NCBI RefSeq assembly: GCF_024139115.2
Contig: NC_085139.1
Span: forward strand, 104,518,158 to 104,582,157
Length of the DNA: 64,000 nt
Origin: Armigeres subalbatus
Taxonomy: Eukaryota; Arthropoda; Insecta; Diptera; Culicidae
Direction of reading: 5' to 3'
The position numbers and the translations under genes are program-made. Shown here piece after piece: positions 12,591-22,755 of the stretch (its first letter is position 1; the number at the start of each line of letters is the position of its first letter). The notes beneath the pieces were generated by a model that searched no databases, was not told where the DNA came from, and worked only from the letters and a program-made list of their open reading frames with translations.

Positions 12591-12982
12591 GATTTGGATT
12601 GCATTTGGATTGGTTTGGATTGGATTTGGATTGGATTTGGATTGGATTTGGATTGGATTTTTATTGGATTTGAATAGTATTTGGAATGGAATTGGATTGG
12701 ATTTGGATTGGATTGGTTTTGTATTGGTTTTGTATTGGATTTGGATTGGATTTGTAATGGATTTGGATTGGATATGGATTTGATTTGGACTGGATTTGGA
12801 TTGGATTTGGATGGCATTTGTATTGGATTTGGATTGGATTTGGAATCGATTTGGATGAGATTATTTGATTTTGATTTGATTTGGTTTAGATCGGATTGAA
12901 TTTGCATTGGATTCGGATTGGACTTTGATATGATTTGGATTGGATTTGGATTGAAACCGTTCTTCATTATGCTTTGGACCGA

Positions 12983-13546
12983 TTTACCCGACCAGTAGAT
13001 AGTAACAGATTTATATCAGAACTTGTTATTCTGTTACAGAAATTTTTTATAACAGCGGTTGTTATAAAACATGTACCATTAGTAGTTAAAATAACAAAAA
13101 TTGTAACAAAATCTCTTCTAATTTTAACAAAAATATTACTAAATATGTTATCAATTGAACAAAAATATAACTCAATGTGTTACATAAAAAGTGGTGAAAA
13201 TAGCTTATACTATAACAAATTATGTTATTGAAAAGATTATAATTATCCAAAATGTAGGCAATTTACTTTGTCCAGCTGGTTCAACTTTGAATGTAGGTTC
13301 AAGTTATACTGAAGGTGGTACCTTCGTTTTTTTTCCAATTCCTATCTACCAAAAATGTAGGCAATTATATTTCGGTGAAAATAAACATAACACATTATGT
13401 TATAATCATGTTATGACGACCATGAAATTTTCTTTCATACATCTTTGACAGAGAATTTATAACAAAATTATTGCAAGTTTTGTTATTTGTAACACATATT
13501 GATATAATTGTGATAAAATTTTGTTATGACTAACTGGTCGGGTAAA
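12983..13546. mobile_element. 564-bp TIR element next to the satellite
   Basis: The element has perfect 14-bp terminal inverted repeats: TTTACCCGACCAGT at the left and ACTGGTCGGGTAAA at the right. The interior is AT-rich and dense in TAACA/TGTTA motifs in both orientations, so the ends can fold together. No ORF with transposase signatures is present, so it is non-autonomous. It begins about 30 bp after the last satellite unit. I could not find a convincing target duplication. Confidence 0.75.
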
Positions 13547-15804
13547 AGACAAAAACATAAAATGAATAGAATTTTTTAGAGGGCATTAAAATGATAAATC
13601 AGATAGATATATCAGATGATAAAACAATATCCATAAAGTGGCAATACAATGGCCACCATATCCAAGAATCAAGTTCAGTTAACTGTCATTCTTCCCGACG
13701 ATTTATTATCGCAAGGACTGATCCCCCGGATTCATGTTTCAATTCAATATCACATAAAATACATCCAACAAGCGAACTGAAGGCAGCTCGGTAGGGATTT
13801 ACCATAAATTGAATATCACCCTTTGCAGCATCACCAACCCTCTGGTTCCATTTCATTACCGTAACATCACGTCGTCATCTCGTTGCCGCCACTTCCACAC
13901 CGGTTTCGGTTAACTGGAGGATGGCGCGATTAAGGCAACCGGAAGGAGTGCTAACAAGTCCCCTCTGTTGAAGCAGCGAAAAACCCTCAGTTGCCCCTAA
14001 AATAACTTTCACTGCCTCGTTATGGCCTCCTTTTTCGATCGCGCGGCGACATCCCGTTGCATGTGGCCACTTCCCATTATTGCCATAGCTGGCTGGTAGG
14101 TCGGGAGGGTGTCTGTCTATTCTACTGCTCTATCTCTTAGACAAATTCAAGCTTATATATATGCATATTGGGGATGATGACTTGAAATGCTTATTTGCGC
14201 ATTGAAATGTTATTTTACTAAGCATTCTTTTGTATGTGGATTCTGATCACATAAATCATGTTTTGGAAATTCTTAAAACTCATTAGAAGACTATTTTGAA
14301 CGGCTCATATTGATATGATAAAAAGATATTTTGAAATTTTATTTCTAACGTTTTTTGGGAATTCCTTACAAAACCAATATTTTGCTCCGCCTTCCCCTCC
14401 AGCGAATGCATAACGACGTCGTCTCAGCTCAGCATGGCGAACATACAATTTATATTTTCCCCCTTTTTCGGGTCATTCTTTTCTCTTTTTTTCGCATACA
14501 ACACACAACTATTCCATGATGCGCGATGGCCCCGTCACGCGGGTTTTCCTTCTGAGTTTTTCCCTTTGTATAAATTTGTACATTTGAGGGATATTTTATA
14601 TCGCCTGACTGAACGCTTGAATGAGTGTACCATTTTTCCCTCGCACGGACCATGCCATTTGAGTCGGGGTAAATTGTCCCGACGGGGTTCAAGTTGGGAG
14701 TTCGATTGGTTTTCATGGTGAACGAGAATCGAAAAGCGTTTCATGTTTTGCAAGCATTTTGCAATTTAGTATTCAAAATTCAATGCAATTTCCTAAAGAA
14801 AAAACCTCTTGAAAAAAGTCTCAACAGAGCTGGTAGCAAATTGAAATAAACTTATTAAGATGTTGAAGATGAAGATGCCGAGGAATACTTGAAGTTCCGA
14901 TAAAATAAAGTCAGTGGTTTCTTTGAAATTCAGCAACTTTAATATCTAAATAAGCCAACGCCAGACAATCTTGAGTTCAAATTAAAACTTTCTTATTTCA
15001 TTAAATCATTAGTCATCTATACTTACTTTTAAATACAAATACTAGTAAATGAACAGTGAAGTAGAACTCCTCTAATTAATTACTGTTTAAAAACTAACAT
15101 AAAGCAAAGAGTTAAAAAGCCGGCCATGTATCAGTAGCATTTGAAGCCGCGAAGACGTAAATACCAACCTTTTGGACCTGAAAGCTCTTAGTGGTCATTT
15201 TACCTAGATTCGTCATTTCATTATTAAGGAAACGTCATCGCTACTGAAAGTGGGTTAACCTATTTTTTAGCACGGAATTTCCCAAATTATAATCTGAATT
15301 ACAGTAATGCTATAATAATTTCTCCTAAAGATTTCCTATGCAAAAACACATAAAGCTGGAAGAAATTTTTTTTTTCACGAGTGCGAAAGCATTCATTGCG
15401 TTCATTGACGAGTTTTCCCAATAATCACCGTATCCTCCGAGCCCAACAACTGCATCTGCCATTTTGTTCCCTATACATCTTCCCAGCATCAGCCACGTAA
15501 CCAACCCCGGTACAAAACCACTTCATAGAACCTCCGTCGCCCAAATGATCGCGAATGAGGAAAATCCCGACACAAAACCGCAAAATCGTTGTCCCCTCGA
15601 AATTTGCTCTCAATTGAATTTCCGATCCCATCCCATCGCAGCAGCGCACACAGACAGTTGGGTCGGCTTTCTGATGCGTTGACAAAGGCATGGTTCGAGC
15701 ATTTGTGGCATTTCTAGAGGACATCTATATGTTTCCCTTCACTAGAGTGTGGCAGAATCAGAATATTGCTTTGATGTGTCGAATAAGCATTAAGATTTGA
15801 TATT
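13547..15804. other. Non-coding stretch, no gene seen
   Basis: This has mixed composition with some less AT-rich patches (13850-14100, 14430-14720, 15430-15700). ORFs of 72-99 codons occur on both strands at 14434-14753 and 15425-15724, but they overlap one another antisense and have no domain, so I do not call them. The region could hold unique regulatory DNA. Confidence 0.4.
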
Positions 15805-15870
15805 TTTTTTCTTTATTTTTGAGGTTATCTTCCCCGGGCTGGTTCACCTCAGATTCTGGAGATTTACTAT
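15805..15870 (-). mobile_element. 3' tail of a SINE/LINE, fragment
   Basis: On the minus strand this reads AGGTGAACCAGCCCGGGG followed by an A-rich tail. A similar end (GAGGTGAGCCAGCCCAGGG then AATAAAAATAAAAAG) lies at 63195-63245 on the same strand. Two matching A-rich-tailed ends suggest a shared retroposon 3' terminus. The 5' portions were not identifiable. Confidence 0.4.
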
Positions 15871-16851
15871 ATACTAAAGATAAGGATCGACTTTTTTAAC
15901 CATCTCTATTTTATTAATGTTGTGAAATTCTTGTGAGATTTGGTGAGGAACCGTATAAAGAGAAGAAGCATCAAATTTCATTTGTCTCAAATATGGTGTA
16001 GTAATTTTTCAGCACAAATCAGAATTCCGTATCACCCTATTACGTACGCAGAAGCACTCGCTTAGCGTTCTCAAAAAATATTATATGGCAACAAACGACA
16101 CAAGCCGGCACGAGGGGTAGAATATCAACACATTTGGTTATTATTTATTTGATCGAATCAAAGAGCTGAACAATGGAACGATATGGCAGTTAGTGCCCGA
16201 ATGTGTATCTATATGTGACACAATGCCAGAAGGATCGGTTCGAAGGGGCAGGGGGTGAACAATGATAGTGTGAGAAATCTGTGTCAAGTCACAGTGACTA
16301 ATGTTAGTTGGAGAAATGTTGCATATTCAGGGATGAAATGTTCTATGCCATAAAGCATCCAAAAATAGATTTGTTTTTTTTCAAACTTTAAATATTCTTT
16401 TGCTCAAACTCGCACGGGCGAAACTATAACCCGTTGATTTCTTATAGATAAGAATTTATGTACTTCCTATCAGGGATGCGTTCAATCATTTAGTAACAGC
16501 TTGACTCATTTGCCAACAACTCATCAACGAAGCTTAATTTATGGAAATAACGGTGTCTCCATGGGGGAATATTATTTTATAAAAATTAGTGCCTCTGAAA
16601 CACCCACCACGCGAAAGTGTAGAGTCTCCTCTTTTATATCGTGGGTAAACTAAAATGTTCTATCGGTTTTCATCAATTTTTATTTGTTTTAATATTTTGT
16701 ATTACCTATTACATTATTCAATACCAAACTCACCTTCACCAAAAATGTACGGAAAACTGATCCTCGATAGAACATGTTATAATTGCACTTATTTATTTCA
16801 ACTTTTATACAGGGGATGGCCAAAATAACTGGGATATGCAAATTCTGGGTA
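15871..16851. other. Non-coding stretch with a weak inverted repeat
   Basis: No gene is seen. TGTTCTATCGG near 16655 and its inverse CGATAGAACA near 16770 flank about 110 bp and may be a small hairpin element. A motif CAGGGGATGGCCAAAATAAC at 16811-16830 resembles a transposon terminus, but no partner end was found before the retrotransposon begins at 16852. Confidence 0.35.
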
Positions 16852-17051
16852 CTACTTGCCTTTCCAGTGCAATGGGCAGCAAAGGAATTTGATGTGAGCT
16901 GATCTTCAAATTCTAACTCGCAACAAATCCAACATTTTCATAATTGATGACTTCAATGCCAAACACCGTTTATGGAATAATGCTCAAAACAATTCCAATG
17001 GTAAAATTTTATTTGAAGATTGTTCTGCGGGATATTATACTATTCAATATC

Positions 17052-17580
17052 CCAATTGTGGTGACCGCTGTCTTCCATGACGTGGCAATTGGGCGGTGGG
17101 ACTTGGTGGGACTAACTGGACGACTCAGACTGACGATCCGGATTTTCACACAGAATGAATGCTTGAACGAGTTTGATGAACTAGCGAACTGGACGGACTG
17201 GACGTACTGGACGGACTGGACGGACTGGATGGAATGGACGGACTGGACGGACTGGACGGAATAGACGGACTGGAAGAACTTGTTGTGACGGATCCGGACT
17301 TCGAACACCAGAACACCAGAGCTTGATGGACAGACGACCTTGACGGACTAACGACTTTGGCGAACTAACGACTTTGATGGACAGGCCAGACAGACTTGTT
17401 GGACTTTCTTAGTGATTGAAGAACACTTTGTTTTACGTTCGTCCTCTACAAACTCTCTCTCAAAACTGATTTATTCAATTTCTTTCCTGACCCGACTCCT
17501 AAGATAATATTGAACTCGTAATTGAACATTAAGTGATTGCTACGTTTTTTTTTAATGCTAATCTTATTCTCTACACCAAT
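17052..17580. mobile_element. Solo LTR with CCAAT target-site duplication
   Basis: The inserted segment 17057-17575 (519 bp) begins TGTGGTGACC and ends TTCTCTACA, the TG...CA form expected of an LTR. CCAAT precedes it (17052-17056) and follows it (17576-17580). The uninterrupted copy of the same host retrotransposon at 35510 has CCAAT once, so the insertion and its 5-bp duplication are directly visible. Five-base duplications fit Ty3/gypsy or BEL/Pao elements. No internal coding region remains, consistent with LTR-LTR recombination. Confidence 0.85.
17184..17275. repeat. 9-bp minisatellite inside the solo LTR
   Basis: About ten near-perfect tandem copies of GGACGGACT with a few substitutions. 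Translation gives repeated W-T-D, but it lies in non-coding LTR sequence. Confidence 0.85.
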
Positions 17581-19247
17581 GGACCAACTTGTTTTCTTGC
17601 AGTCGAAATCCTTCTACAATTGATTTAGTTTTAACGGATTCAAGTCTGTGTTGCCAATTGTTAACTCATGCTGACTTTCACTCTGATCACCTTCCTGTGA
17701 CGTTTGAAATCTCACAGGAAGCCAATAACAATCCAATCAGCTCTACTTCTAATTATCATAGAGCTGATTGGGATTTATATAAAACGTATATCGATAGGAA
17801 TTTTGATGTTGATATTCCTCTCGATACCAAAAGTGATATTGATAATGCTCTCGTATCTTTGACATATTTAATTGTCGAAGCCAGAGGCATTGCAATTCCT
17901 AAATGTGAAATTAAATTCAACTCCATTATTATTGACGACGATCTTCAGCTACTGATCCGTCTTAAAAATGTGAGGCGAAGGCAATACCAAAGAACTCGCG
18001 ATCCCGCGTTAAAAGTTATTTGGCGAGATTTGCAAAATGAAATTAAAAAACGTTGCGCTATTCTGAGAAATACCAACTTTGAGAATAAAGTCTCGAAGTT
18101 GGATCCCAGCTCGAAACCCTTTTGGAAATTAACGAAAATTCTTAAAAAAGCCAATTCCAGCGCTTAACGAGGGAAATCAAATTTTATTAACAAATGGCGA
18201 AAAGGCTCAAAAACTTGCTCAGCAGTTCGAGAGTGCCCATAATTTTAGTCTAGGTCTCACTAGTCCAATTGAGAATCAGGTTACACGGAGCTTAGAAGAC
18301 ATTCTCAATCAAGAGAATGTTTTTGACCCTCGTTGGGAACTAATTTGGATGAGGTGAGACCGATTACTAGAAAATTGAAAAATGTGAAAGCTTCGGTTGA
18401 TGGTGGTATTTTCTACATACTCAAAAGACTTTTTGAAAGCTCTTTATCCTTTTGGTTAATTTATTTAACAAATGTTTTCAATTGGTATACTTCCCAGATA
18501 AATGGAAAAACGCCAAAGTTGTTCCAATTTTGAAGCCGGACAATTATCCAGCTGAGACATGCTAGTTATCGCCCAATCAGTTTGCTTTCTTCAATAAGCA
18601 AACTGTTTGAAAAGATTATTTTAAATGGAATGATGGTTGATATTAATGACAATTCTATTTTTGCTGATGAGCAATTTGGTTTTCGCCATGGGCATTCAAC
18701 CATTCATCAGTTATTAAGAGTTACGAATTTAATTCGACTCAAAAAATCTGAAGGATATTCGACTGGAGTTGCTCTTCTTGATATAGAGAAAGCATTTGAC
18801 AGCGTTTGGCATGAAGGTTTGAATGTTAAATTGATGAATTTTAATTTCCCTCTGTACATTATAAACTGACCCAAAATTATTTATCAGATCGCTCGCTGCA
18901 GGTAAACTATCAGAATTCTAAATCTGATAGACTACCTGTAAGAGCTCGTGTTCCCCAAGGCAGCATACTGGGGCCCATATTGTATAATATTTTTACTTCT
19001 GACTTACCTGATTTACCACCAGGGTGTCAAAAAATTTGGTTTGCAGATGACACGGGCCTTTCCGCCAAAGGGCGAACCCTTCGTGTCATTTGTAGTAGAT
19101 TGCAAAAAAGTTCGGATATTTTCCCGCTACTTGCAAAAATGGAAAATTACCCCGAATGCTTCCAAAGCTCAGCTTATAATTTTCCCACATAAGTCGAGAC
19201 TCTCGAGCATATTTGAAACCTTCTAGCAGACATATTGTCACTATGAA

Positions 19248-20366
19248 GTCATGCCCATACAAGTCCGTAGAGCCCAAGCGTATGATTTGCAGCTCAGATA
19301 TGCCCAAACCAGATGTTCTAGGCTCTCCAAACTGTTCTGAATTATTTGGTCTACCAAGTCAACTACGGTCGATAGCCTCGCGCATTATTTGCAGCTCAGT
19401 TATATCTAAACCAGATGTTCTAGGCTCTACAATCTGTTTTCTGAATTTGAACCCCTCCACAGCTGACCCGAATCATTTGAATTAGATGACCAATCATTGC
19501 AGTTGACATTCTTCTTAGGCGTAGAAGTGCACGGTTCTGCTATCACGGTGGCAATCGGTTGACGACCACTGTTCACCGTTTGTTGCAGCTCTACAATACT
19601 CTGCTTTAACGTTGACATTTCCGACTGCAGCGCATTCACTGTAAGCTCTATTTCATTATTCTCCTTTTGCTCGTTTTGTACCTCCACATTAGATTAGGCT
19701 TTAATCGATTCGCACAGAACAAGTTAACAAGAATCAAATCAACACATAATCTACGCGGAATACGAAGCACGAATACAGTTGACATGGTAGACCATTTGAT
19801 CCAATCTCCAGAATACATTGGAGAGCCTAGAGCAGCTGGTTTGGGTATATCTGAGTTGCAAATCATACCCGTGGGCTCTACGGACTTATATGGACATGTC
19901 TGGTCGATTTCGGATAGCTATCAAGCGCAGTTAACTTGGTAGACCAATTTATCCAAACTCCAGAACAGTTTGGAGAGCCTAGAACATCTGGTTTGGGCAT
20001 ATTTGAGCTGCAAATCATTCGCGTGGGCTCTACGAACTTGTATGGACATGACTGGTTGATTTCGGATAACTATCGAGCGCAGTTGACTTGGTAGACCAAT
20101 GGATCTAAACTTCAAAACAGTTTGGAGAACCTAGAACATCAGGTTTGTGTATATCTGAGCTGCAAATAATGCGTGTGGGCTCTACGGACTTGTATGAATA
20201 TGACTAGTCGATTTCGGATAGCTATCGAGCGTAGTTGACTTGGTAGACCAATTGATCCAAACTACAGAACACATTGGAGAGCCTAGAACATCTGGTTTGG
20301 GTATATCTTAGCTGCAAATAATGCGCGTGGGCTCTACGGACTTGTACGGGCATGAATTTCTGATCC
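19248..20366. mobile_element. Foldback cluster of 151-bp repeats around a coding fragment
   Basis: The right arm (about 19779-20366) holds nearly four direct copies of a unit of about 151 bp. Markers such as TGCAAATCAT/TGCAAATAAT recur near 19858, 20010, 20161 and 20312. The left arm (19248-19440) holds more than one unit in the opposite orientation. The arms therefore form large inverted repeats around a 340-bp centre. This resembles foldback-type elements with subrepeat-built arms, but I cannot assign a family. Insertion or recombination here truncated the Juan-like copy. Confidence 0.7.
19427..19687 (-). pseudogene. Coiled-coil coding fragment between inverted repeats
   Basis: An 86-codon minus-strand ORF encodes a heptad-like helical segment (residues about 10-45, with L/I at regular spacing in the region ELTVNALQSEM...LKQSIVELQQTV), then a Ser/Asn-rich tail. 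Its last codons run into the left repeat arm. This resembles the N-terminal coiled coil of gag-like transposon proteins, but there is no zinc knuckle or catalytic motif. It is probably a captured or relic fragment. Confidence 0.4.
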
Positions 20367-21749
20367 ATAAATTGTGAGAAATTGATTTTCCAACCATTCC
20401 TGACTCTTCCATCTCCAGGAATTCAGAGGAGTTCCTTCATTAGGAGTTCTGAGGTAAGCCCTTCAGGAATTATGGGGAAGCCCCGATATACAAGATAATT
20501 TATTCTTCTCGCTGATAGAATTTAAGGAATTTCTATGGAGAAAGTTTTCTCCTTTTAATTATAGGAAATTATGTCTCTTTGTATTCTGGAGAATTCCTTT
20601 GACAGGACTTCTAAAAAGTTCCTTGTACAAGAATTCCTGCAAAATTCTTATCCAAAAATTCTAGGGGGCTTTATTGTCCAGATTTTTTTTTTATTGTTTT
20701 GGCATTACATCCCCCATTTGAAAATTGCCGTATCGTAGCTTTATTAAGCACGTACTTTCACAGTTATTTACTATACGAGGATTCTGAGCCGATTCACCAT
20801 TTTTGTATTCCTGTGTCATAAAACTAACATGATGATGCGCGCAAACATAAGGAAGTACAAAAAACTACAGCGTACCATACATTGAATCCAGTCACTTTCA
20901 GCATGGCCTTGCTTTGTAGCCACCAGTCAAAGGAAGGCACAATTCAGCATTTTTGCAAGTATTTTTACTACTTTTACTTTTACTTAGAACCATTGAAGAA
21001 ATTTATGAAGAAACTTCATGAAGAATTCCTAAAGAAATCACTGGAGGTTACCGTAAATAAATTCTTGAAGAAAATTTTTAAGGAACTTGAATTTTCTGAT
21101 GGTATTCCTGAATGAATTCCTGGGCTCATTCCTGGAGAGATTCTTGGGGAAATTACAAACGTACGCTTTAAAAATTCTGGAATTTTTATTAGATTTCTTA
21201 AGAAGTTTTGATAGGTTGTCTCTATTTAATGTAGAATCTCTGTTAAATTTTATGGAATTTGCAAGAGAGTTTCATTCCAAACCAAGTCACCACAAAAGGT
21301 TTAGGTTAATTAAGGCAAACAACAAAAGTTTTTGCACACTTTCTCGCCACAGTGCAGTGTAAATATTAACAGCGTACTCATTATAAATTATGCTTACCGC
21401 TTTTATTACACGAGAAATGCAGGCATTTAAATTGGACTTATTGTTTGAAGGAAAATTTCGAACCACGCTGATCCGAGCCGCCACCGCCACCGTTGGAAAA
21501 ATGCATTCACGCCGCCGCCGGTTCAAAGTAGATCGGCGCACAGGTCTAGTTGCTAAGCTCTTACGAAACAAATTAAGAGGAACTCCATTGATAAATTCTA
21601 AATTATTTGTCAGGGAACACATAAATGAAATTTCTGTGAAAAGTCAAAAGAATATTCCGGTAAAATTTTAAAGATTTTTATAAGAAAATTTTTGATATTC
21701 TCTGGCGGAAAAGTTTCCTAACAAATCATGATTTTTATTTCGGGGAAAC
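20367..21749. other. Non-coding stretch with degenerate GAATTCCT-type repeats
   Basis: At 20400-20680 and 21000-21180 short imperfect repeats of the type AGGAATTCCT/AAGAAATTC recur. Similar sequence appears at 43590-43930 and 55190-55760. ORFs at 20882-21115 and 21287-21671 lack domains, and the last pair lie antisense to each other. Confidence 0.4.
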
Positions 21750-22178
21750 TAGGGATCCTACATTCAGAGATATGCGAAAGCGGCCATCTTGAGCCAATCG
21801 AGCATTGAGAACTGTCAAAATCTGAGCCAAATGAACATCGTTATTGTTGCAGATCGAAAGGTATTGCGATTTTGGTGAAATAGATTTTATGAAAAGTTTT
21901 ATCGAAAAAACAATTTGTTTTGCTTTCGTAAGTAAAAGTAGTCTAGTTGATGCCTTATATCGTGTTCATTCGTATTGCTCTTTAATTTTAGCGAAAATGC
22001 ACTGCTAGAGGATAGATAAAATAATCAAAAAGTGTCTTCGAATGTAAAGTCATGTGCAAGCCTAAACATTTTTCACAGCGGCAAGTGATGGCAGCGTTTG
22101 TTTACGAAAGTAACAGCGTTGCTAAATCGTCTGGAAAAGTATTCGCACATTTCTTAATATAGGATCCCTAGGGGAAAC
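21742..22178. mobile_element. hAT-type MITE with 8-bp target duplication
   Basis: The element spans 21750-22170 (421 bp) with termini TAGGGATCCTA and TAGGATCCCTA. Imperfect pairing continues inward for about 27 bp (ATTCAGAGATATGCGAA versus ATTAAGAAATGTGCGAA). GGGGAAAC flanks it on both sides (21742-21749 and 22171-22178). An 8-bp duplication together with YAGGG ends is the signature of the hAT superfamily. No transposase ORF is present. Confidence 0.85.
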
Positions 22179-22755
22179 AAACGATACATAAAATCGCCTC
22201 GCCGACTCACGTTACTGGCGCTTACGATAAACGCCTCCGCCGGTGATTTTCGTACCAACGCACAGCTCTAGATGCAATATAAAATTCAGGCCAATTATTC
22301 AGTCTTAACTGTTTGCCTTCCTCGTACACCAAGGTGTAACGAAAAGGCTCAATATATACTCCGAAATGAAATGGAATTAAATCAAATTTCTTGTTAACAA
22401 TTTTGATAATAGTTTAAAATGTCTAAACGTTGAATCCAATTAACTTCTCTGCATCTTTAAAATGCAATAATATGTTAAAAAAAATATGTGGATATTTTAC
22501 AGTTCTTCAGTATCAGTTGAGCATTTTCGGATTATAGATCGCTACATTTTTTACTATTTGGTTTTTATATTTTCGTCATAAAATACTATAAAACTATCCA
22601 AGTGTTCATTTTTACACAAAATATTGTTTTCAGTCATAAATTCATCTCTCAAAAATAGTCCAAACCCTTTCCCCAACTAAGCCTAATATATTCACTGGTC
22701 CCAACATATCACTTATAACAATTTCCGCGCCCTGCTAACACATTCGCACATCTCA
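22179..22755. other. 3' flank of the huckebein-type gene
   Basis: No gene is seen. An imperfect hairpin-forming repeat, GCCTTCCTCGTACACC followed by AAGGTGTAACGAAAAGGC, lies at about 22314-22347. This motif type is frequent in mosquito non-coding DNA as far as I recall. The 3' UTR of the minus-strand gene lies at its right end. I saw no AATAAA in the right orientation near the stop codon. Confidence 0.4.

Larger units (their letters stand above)
4063..12953. repeat. 8.9-kb G-rich satellite of TTTGGATTGG-type units
   Basis: The array consists of three related units: ATTTGGATTGG (11 bp), TTTGGATTGG (10 bp) and TTTGGTTGG (9 bp). The + strand is G, T and A only, with rare C. I see none between about 9910 and 12600. 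The edges (4063-5150, 5440-5960, 7140-7800, 12590-12953) favour the 11-bp form and carry most point variants, while the interior favours 10- and 9-bp forms and is more uniform. Because the unit contains no stop codon on either strand, long ORFs arise in every frame, up to about 1800 codons on the minus strand. They translate as a cycling decapeptide (NPNQSKPIQT on minus, WIGLDWFGLV on plus) and should not be annotated as genes. Confidence 0.97.
16852..19247 (+). pseudogene. Juan-like (Jockey clade) retrotransposon ORF2, 5'-truncated copy A
   Basis: The sequence enters inside the endonuclease domain and continues into reverse transcriptase, with near-identical text to the copy at 35099-37434. 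Visible parts are the GDFNAKH-type segment (degraded to DDFNAKH near 16945), the endonuclease C-terminus with DLVLTDS and SDHLPVTF (17600-17710), the linker, and RT blocks including FGFRHGHST, LLDIEKAFDSVWH, QGSILGP (18960-18990) and FADDTGLS (19040-19062). Several frameshifts break the frame, for example near 18170, 18340 and 18870. A solo LTR interrupts it at 17057-17575. The copy ends abruptly at 19247, where 151-bp repeats begin, so the C-terminus and 3' UTR are missing. Non-functional. Confidence 0.9.

Noticed and set aside
4063..12953. Telomeric repeat
   Set aside because: The unit is not TTAGG, dipterans generally lack short telomerase repeats, and the array is internal with transposons on both sides.
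4063..12953. CRISPR array
   Set aside because: There are no unique spacers of constant length and no cas genes; it is a simple satellite.
7571..12967. Minus-strand ORF of about 1800 codons and plus-strand ORFs up to 1521 codons
   Set aside because: They follow from a stop-free satellite unit, exist in every frame and encode a cycling decapeptide.
14434..14753. Overlapping ORFs of 72-95 codons on both strands
   Set aside because: They are mutually antisense, lack motifs, and nothing favours either strand.
16944..17308. ORFs with repeated W-T-D or V-Q-S
   Set aside because: They translate the 9-bp minisatellite in the solo LTR and cross the insertion boundary.
21287..21671. Arginine-rich ORF of 93 codons and its antisense 111-codon ORF
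   Set aside because: No recognisable domain, fully antisense to each other, and the basic stretch comes from a CCGCCG run.
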